A stretch of DNA of 64,000 nucleotides. Source: DASXVX01 sp036504075 (GTDB taxonomy: Bacteria > Bacillota > Sulfobacillia > Symbiobacteriales > Symbiobacteriaceae). Within the stretch, counting starts at the first letter, position 1, and each line of letters begins with the position of its first letter. The DNA lies in assembly GCA_036504075.1 (NCBI GenBank), contig DASXVX010000065.1:11773-75772 (forward strand), given 5' to 3'. Of the stretch, positions 63,377 through 64,000 are shown in pieces. The notes under the pieces were generated by a model, which was not told the DNA's origin, ran no database searches, and saw only the letters and a program-made list of their open reading frames with translations. The position numbers and the translations under genes are program-made.

Positions 63377-63823
63377 ATGGATGCAGGGGTCCTTACGAAA
63401 GAGACTGTAAGCCTGAATGTGGAAGCCGCAGATTGGGCTGAAGCGATTCGGAAGGTCGGTTCCCTCCTGCTCAATGCAGGGGCGGTGGACCAGTCCTATG
63501 TCGATGCCATGGTTACCGCCGTGAAGGCCAAGGGGCCGTACATTGTGGTGGCCCCTGGCGTCGCCATGCCCCACGCCTCTCCGGACTATGCCAAGCGAGT
63601 GGGGCTGGCCGTCATGCGCCTGAAGCAACCGGTGGTCTTCGGCAAGCCGGAGAACGACCCCGTTGACCTGCTCTTTTGCCTGTGCAGCCCGGATTTCATG
63701 TCACACATGTCCGCCCTCATCGGCCTGACGATGTTTATTGAGAACCCGGGGGCGCTGGCGGAACTCCGAGCCGCCCCTGACGCCGAAACCGTTGTGCGAA
63801 TCCTGGAAAGCAATATCATGTAG
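63377..63823 (+). CDS. Stand-alone PTS EIIA protein (fructose/mannitol/ascorbate class)
   Basis: 148 residues of the PTS EIIA type 2 fold. The phosphorylated His66 lies in the motif VAPGVAMPHASP, and LAVMRLKQPVVFGKPENDPVDLLFCLCSPD follows the family pattern. No EIIB, EIIC or PTS regulator lies nearby, and no transporter gene is adjacent. It may be a regulatory domain like PtsN or serve a transporter elsewhere. The ATG follows gagggtaggga. Its position right after rpoC, where L7Ae or rpsL is usual, is odd. Confidence 0.85.
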   Translation: MDAGVLTKETVSLNVEAADWAEAIRKVGSLLLNAGAVDQSYVDAMVTAVKAKGPYIVVAPGVAMPHASPDYAKRVGLAVMRLKQPVVFGKPENDPVDLLFCLCSPDFMSHMSALIGLTMFIENPGALAELRAAPDAETVVRILESNIM

Positions 63824-63837
63824 CGATGTGGCTTGCA

Positions 63838-63868
63838 GCCGTCGCCCCGCCGGGGGCGACGGCTTTTT
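63838..63868 (+). terminator. Terminator after the EIIA gene
   Basis: GCCGTCGCCCC/GGGGCGACGGC stem with a 4-base loop, then TTTTT. Confidence 0.92.
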
Positions 63869-63876
63869 CGCGGTGC

Positions 63877-63921
63877 GCCTCGCAGTCATGCAAGTCAGGA
63901 GGTTCAAGTCCTCCCAAGGCC
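63877..63921 (+). other. 3' part of a tRNA-like sequence (possible tRNA remnant)
   Basis: CTCGC-AGTCAT-GCAAG resembles a decayed anticodon arm, followed by a perfect T-arm GGAGG-TTCAAGT-CCTCC and CAAGGCC. No matching 5' acceptor or D-arm is found upstream and there is no CCA. It is not a working tRNA. Confidence 0.45.
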
Positions 63922-63956
63922 GTTTATCCTGTTCGGTCTTGTAACTGAAAGACAAA

Positions 63957-63975
63957 CAAGTGGAAATCCCACTTG
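63957..63975 (+). other. Small hairpin near the right edge
   Basis: CAAGTGG-AAATC-CCACTTG. A second hairpin CGCCCCG-GTGA-CGGGGCG ends exactly at the window edge (63983-64000). Role not visible within the window. Confidence 0.4.
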
Positions 63976-64000
63976 GGCAGTGCGCCCCGGTGACGGGGCG

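Noticed and set aside
63877..63921. Complete tRNA gene
   Set aside because: No acceptor 5' strand, no D-arm, anticodon loop of wrong size and no CCA.

Overview
The window is high-GC DNA from a low-copy, gram-positive-type chromosome. The block from 50.4 kb to the end has the order rpmG, tRNA-Trp, secE, nusG, rplK, rplA, rplJ, rplL, rpoB, rpoC, with classical L1 and L10 leaders, a zinc-ribbon L33 and sigma-A-type promoters. This, together with a type VII secretion ATPase, a YukD-like protein and aggagg ribosome-binding sites, suggests a high-GC Firmicute. A Symbiobacterium-like thermophile is my guess. It is an inference from gene content, not from a database search.

Layout. (1) 1-4.5 kb: end of a 2-oxoacid:ferredoxin oxidoreductase alpha gene, its beta subunit, an EamA transporter and an acetolactate synthase without a small subunit. 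(2) 4.5-9.8 kb: an accessory, partly decayed stretch. It holds a multicopper-oxidase fragment, a class 3 lipase, two beta-helix proteins that share an almost identical N-terminus plus a truncated third copy, a frameshifted small gene, a secreted protein of unknown function and a small hypothetical. (3) 10.0-26.5 kb: one continuous operon, from a near-consensus promoter at 9957 to a terminator at 26449. It joins a Flp/Tad pilus machine (CpaB, TadZ-like, TadA/CpaF, TadB, TadC, Flp pilin, two TadE/G-like proteins) to a minimal type VII secretion system (WXG100 protein, EccC/EssC ATPase, a WXG-like cell-wall hydrolase with lytic transglycosylase and CHAP-like domains, a lipoprotein and a YukD-like ubiquitin fold). 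This is the strongest candidate for an unusual system.

(4) 26.6-38.2 kb: a CoA-transferase, a giant STAND/SARP-type regulator, an alpha/beta hydrolase, an ABC exporter, and a TetR-controlled ABC-2 exporter with a palindromic operator. (5) 38.4-50.3 kb: an acyl-metabolism cluster. It contains two KAS III-like enzymes whose usual catalytic Asn appears to be His, an alpha/beta hydrolase, an SDR reductase, a complete Liv-type ABC importer and two acyl-CoA synthetases. It reads as uptake, CoA activation and carbon-carbon bond chemistry on an unknown carboxylic acid.

(6) 50.4-64 kb: the tRNA-fMet, tRNA-Trp, ribosomal protein and RNA polymerase block. It is interrupted between rplA and rplJ by a 48-residue gene whose promoter spacer is a good match to a Fur box. 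RpoB has a long, very acidic C-terminal tail. A stand-alone PTS EIIA follows rpoC. No CRISPR array, insertion sequence or replication origin was seen.
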